This document shows, in pieces, positions 19,497 through 21,037 of a DNA stretch of 21,037 bases (positions within the stretch are counted from its first letter, which is position 1; the number at the start of each line of letters is the position of its first letter). This stretch comes from Purshia tridentata (lineage: Eukaryota; Streptophyta; Magnoliopsida; Rosales; Rosaceae). Made by a program: the position numbers and the translations under genes. Under the pieces are notes generated by a model that worked only from the letters and a program-made list of their open reading frames with translations, had not been told where the DNA came from and did no database searches. The DNA lies in NCBI GenBank assembly GCA_003254885.1, contig QANT01003271.1:1-21037 (forward strand), read 5' to 3'.

Positions 19497-20457
19497 TGTT
19501 TACACTCTAATTTGGATTTGGGCCGAGAAACACGGCCAAGCCCAGAAATCAAAAGAGCCCAGCCCAACTTGAAGCGCAAAGTAAGAGCAACCAAGCACAA
19601 ACGACCAAGCCCACATCGGCAAAGCCCACGGCAAGAATTCAACTACCAATCAAAGGCAAGGCATAAGTTTAAGATAAAGCAGGAATCCCAGCAAGGCAAT
19701 AATCCTAGTGGGATTTGAATGCATAAATGGCAGCTTTAGGGTTACTTGGGCGTCAAGTCTAAGCAAGCCAAGAGTCTGAATTCTATTAGGATCAGGGTTT
19801 TTTGGAAGACCTAGGGTTTTGACCCCTATATAAAGAAGCATTGATAGATAAGAAGAACCAGATCTTCGATCACACATATAACAAAAGCTTCTCAGCAAAT
19901 TTCTGATATTTCTCAAGCACTATTGCGATTAGTTCTTCAAGTTCTTTAGGATTTTCGTAGTTTCTTTATAGCTCTGCTAGAACTCAATTGTTTTAGTAAT
20001 AATTTTCTTTTTGTTATTTGCTTTAATTTTAAAGTTCATGCTTTTAGATGAGATTTGCTGTTAGAACGACCATTGTTATTCGGTTTCGTGACATTCAATT
20101 GATTCACACCTTTTATATTAAAGTTCATAGTTTTTCCCTTCATCCAATTACTCAAGCACCAATCCATCACATATTTGCTTTTGAGATCGTTTCACCGAGT
20201 ATTTAAAAGTCCTTGAGGATCAAGGCATTAGAAAGAACCTAGGCGAGATAATTGTTCCTTTCTCGCGGCACAATTTGTTTGATAAGAAGAAAGTTCACGG
20301 CGTGAATACATTATTTGACCAACCATTCACGACAACGCATCTTATTACATACTGGCCATCTGGCCGTGCAGCGGCACGCCCGCAATCATATTTAAGAACT
20401 ACCAGTGTATCAACTGGAGTTCACGGCACGATCTGGCCATGAATTTTAAGGGAAACA
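19497..20457 (+). mobile_element. Solo LTR with perfect target duplication
   Basis: TGTTTACACTC...GGGAAACA, 961 bp, with TGTTT/AAACA ends and a perfect 5-bp target duplication CATTG at 19492-19496 and 20458-20462. A TATA box (CTATATAAAG near 19826) supports plus orientation. No internal domain, primer-binding site or polypurine tract, so it is a solo LTR. Type (Gypsy or Copia) is not decided by the sequence. The overlapping frames at 19442-19916 are chance. Confidence 0.92.
19826..19835 (+). promoter_or_regulatory. TATA box of the 19497-20457 LTR
   Basis: CTATATAAAG in a CCCCTATATAAAGAAGC context, about 330 bp from the LTR start, a usual place for an LTR core promoter. Confidence 0.6.
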
Positions 20458-20726
20458 CATTGTGTTTGAGCGGATTTATAGTAGTGAGATTAATCTCCAA
20501 GGATTAAAGTTTGAAACAATTTGGATGCAACATAGGGGTCCAAAAGACGTGGGTCCCCAACACAATGAGAGTTTGAATTTTATTCCTCCTTTTCACGCCT
20601 CCTTTGAACGAAAAAAAAAAAAAAGTAATAAAGTTTACCAAACTTCTTTTATAAAATGCTCTAGCTAGTACTAAGGGTACTAAAACAGGATGCATATCTA
20701 TCAGAAATTAGGCACAGCCATAGAAG

Positions 20727-21037
20727 CTAGAACCGCCTAGAATCCGTAACACTTTCATTTTCTTCATCTATGGGAACAATATTGTCTAATCCTTGGTCGA
20801 AAGACTCTGCATGATCACTTGGCAAGTTGTCCCCATCGAGTGAAGCTTGACCACCTCCAGCATTTCTTACTGAAGAAACATTTACATGATCATGACTTGC
20901 TTCAGTTTGCTCAAATAACTGCATTGTAATTCTGGAAAAGAGGGAGGTTTGATCCGGATGGATGGAATTCAAAGCAGGCCAGTGTTTATAGAGAAAATAA
21001 AGTATATATATCAAGCATGAGGAAACTGAAATGATTG
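20727..21037 (-). CDS. GLR: GLR copy C: C-terminal end of a glutamate receptor-like channel (partial)
   Basis: Reading in from the right edge on the minus strand, the frame is open from the first full codon. It encodes IISVSSCLIYILYFLYKHW, the end of M4, then PALNSIHP and an acidic cytosolic tail that ends DEENESVTDSRRF and TAG at 20729-20727. It aligns with copy A (IISVCSCLIYIFHFL, KHWPALNSIHP), which has a stop where C has tyrosine, and its tail end resembles copy B (ENESVHSDS). No lesion is visible in the 103 codons present. The rest of the gene lies beyond 21037, so whether it is functional cannot be judged. Copies A and C appear closer to each other than to B. Confidence 0.88.
   Translation of the reverse strand, partial: IISVSSCLIYILYFLYKHWPALNSIHPDQTSLFSRITMQLFEQTEASHDHVNVSSVRNAGGGQASLDGDNLPSDHAESFDQGLDNIVPIDEENESVTDSRRF

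Overview
The window looks like a plant nuclear genome, probably a eudicot. It has spliced genes with GT-AG (and one GC-AG) introns, TA-rich intergenic DNA, plant LTR retrotransposons, and CACTA and Mutator-like DNA transposons. A Rosaceae-like genome is only an impression. There is no prokaryotic, organellar or viral gene arrangement, no tRNA or rRNA gene and no CRISPR array.

The only gene family present as a locus is the plant glutamate receptor-like (GLR) ion channel family, in a rearranged cluster of three copies. Copy A (minus strand, 1-1850) is a broken 3' part. Copy B (plus strand, 3541-7676) is a nearly full-length pseudogene covering signal peptide, amino-terminal domain, S1, M1, pore, M3, S2 and M4. 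A solo LTR sits inside its first exon, and it also carries three premature stops and two frameshifts. Copy C (minus strand, 20727-21037, running off the right edge) is the C-terminal end of a copy whose visible part is intact. A and B are head to head; B and C are tail to tail.

Layout. 1-1850: GLR copy A. 1851-3540: TA-rich DNA with a Copia LTR plus polypurine tract on the minus strand. 3541-7676: GLR copy B. 7677-9312: Copia fragments, one with a clear primer-binding site. 9313-19414: a 10.1 kb block bounded by CACTA termini and a TAG target duplication. Inside the block are a spliced fragment of a sulfate transporter gene (SULTR4-like), a second putative exon, two long LTRs (12544-14414 and 14994-about 18238), and a Mutator-like element (16654-17807) nested in the second LTR with a perfect 9-bp target duplication. 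19497-20457: another solo LTR with a perfect 5-bp target duplication. 20727-21037: GLR copy C.

None of this is clearly a new biological system. Three structures most deserve a second look. First, the LTR inside the GLR exon carries a dense heat-shock-element array upstream of its own TATA box, in sense with the GLR. Second, the CACTA-bounded block holds captured host exons with intact splice sites. Third, the Mutator-like element contains foreign-looking interior DNA and a 19-bp perfect palindrome that breaks the symmetry of its arms.
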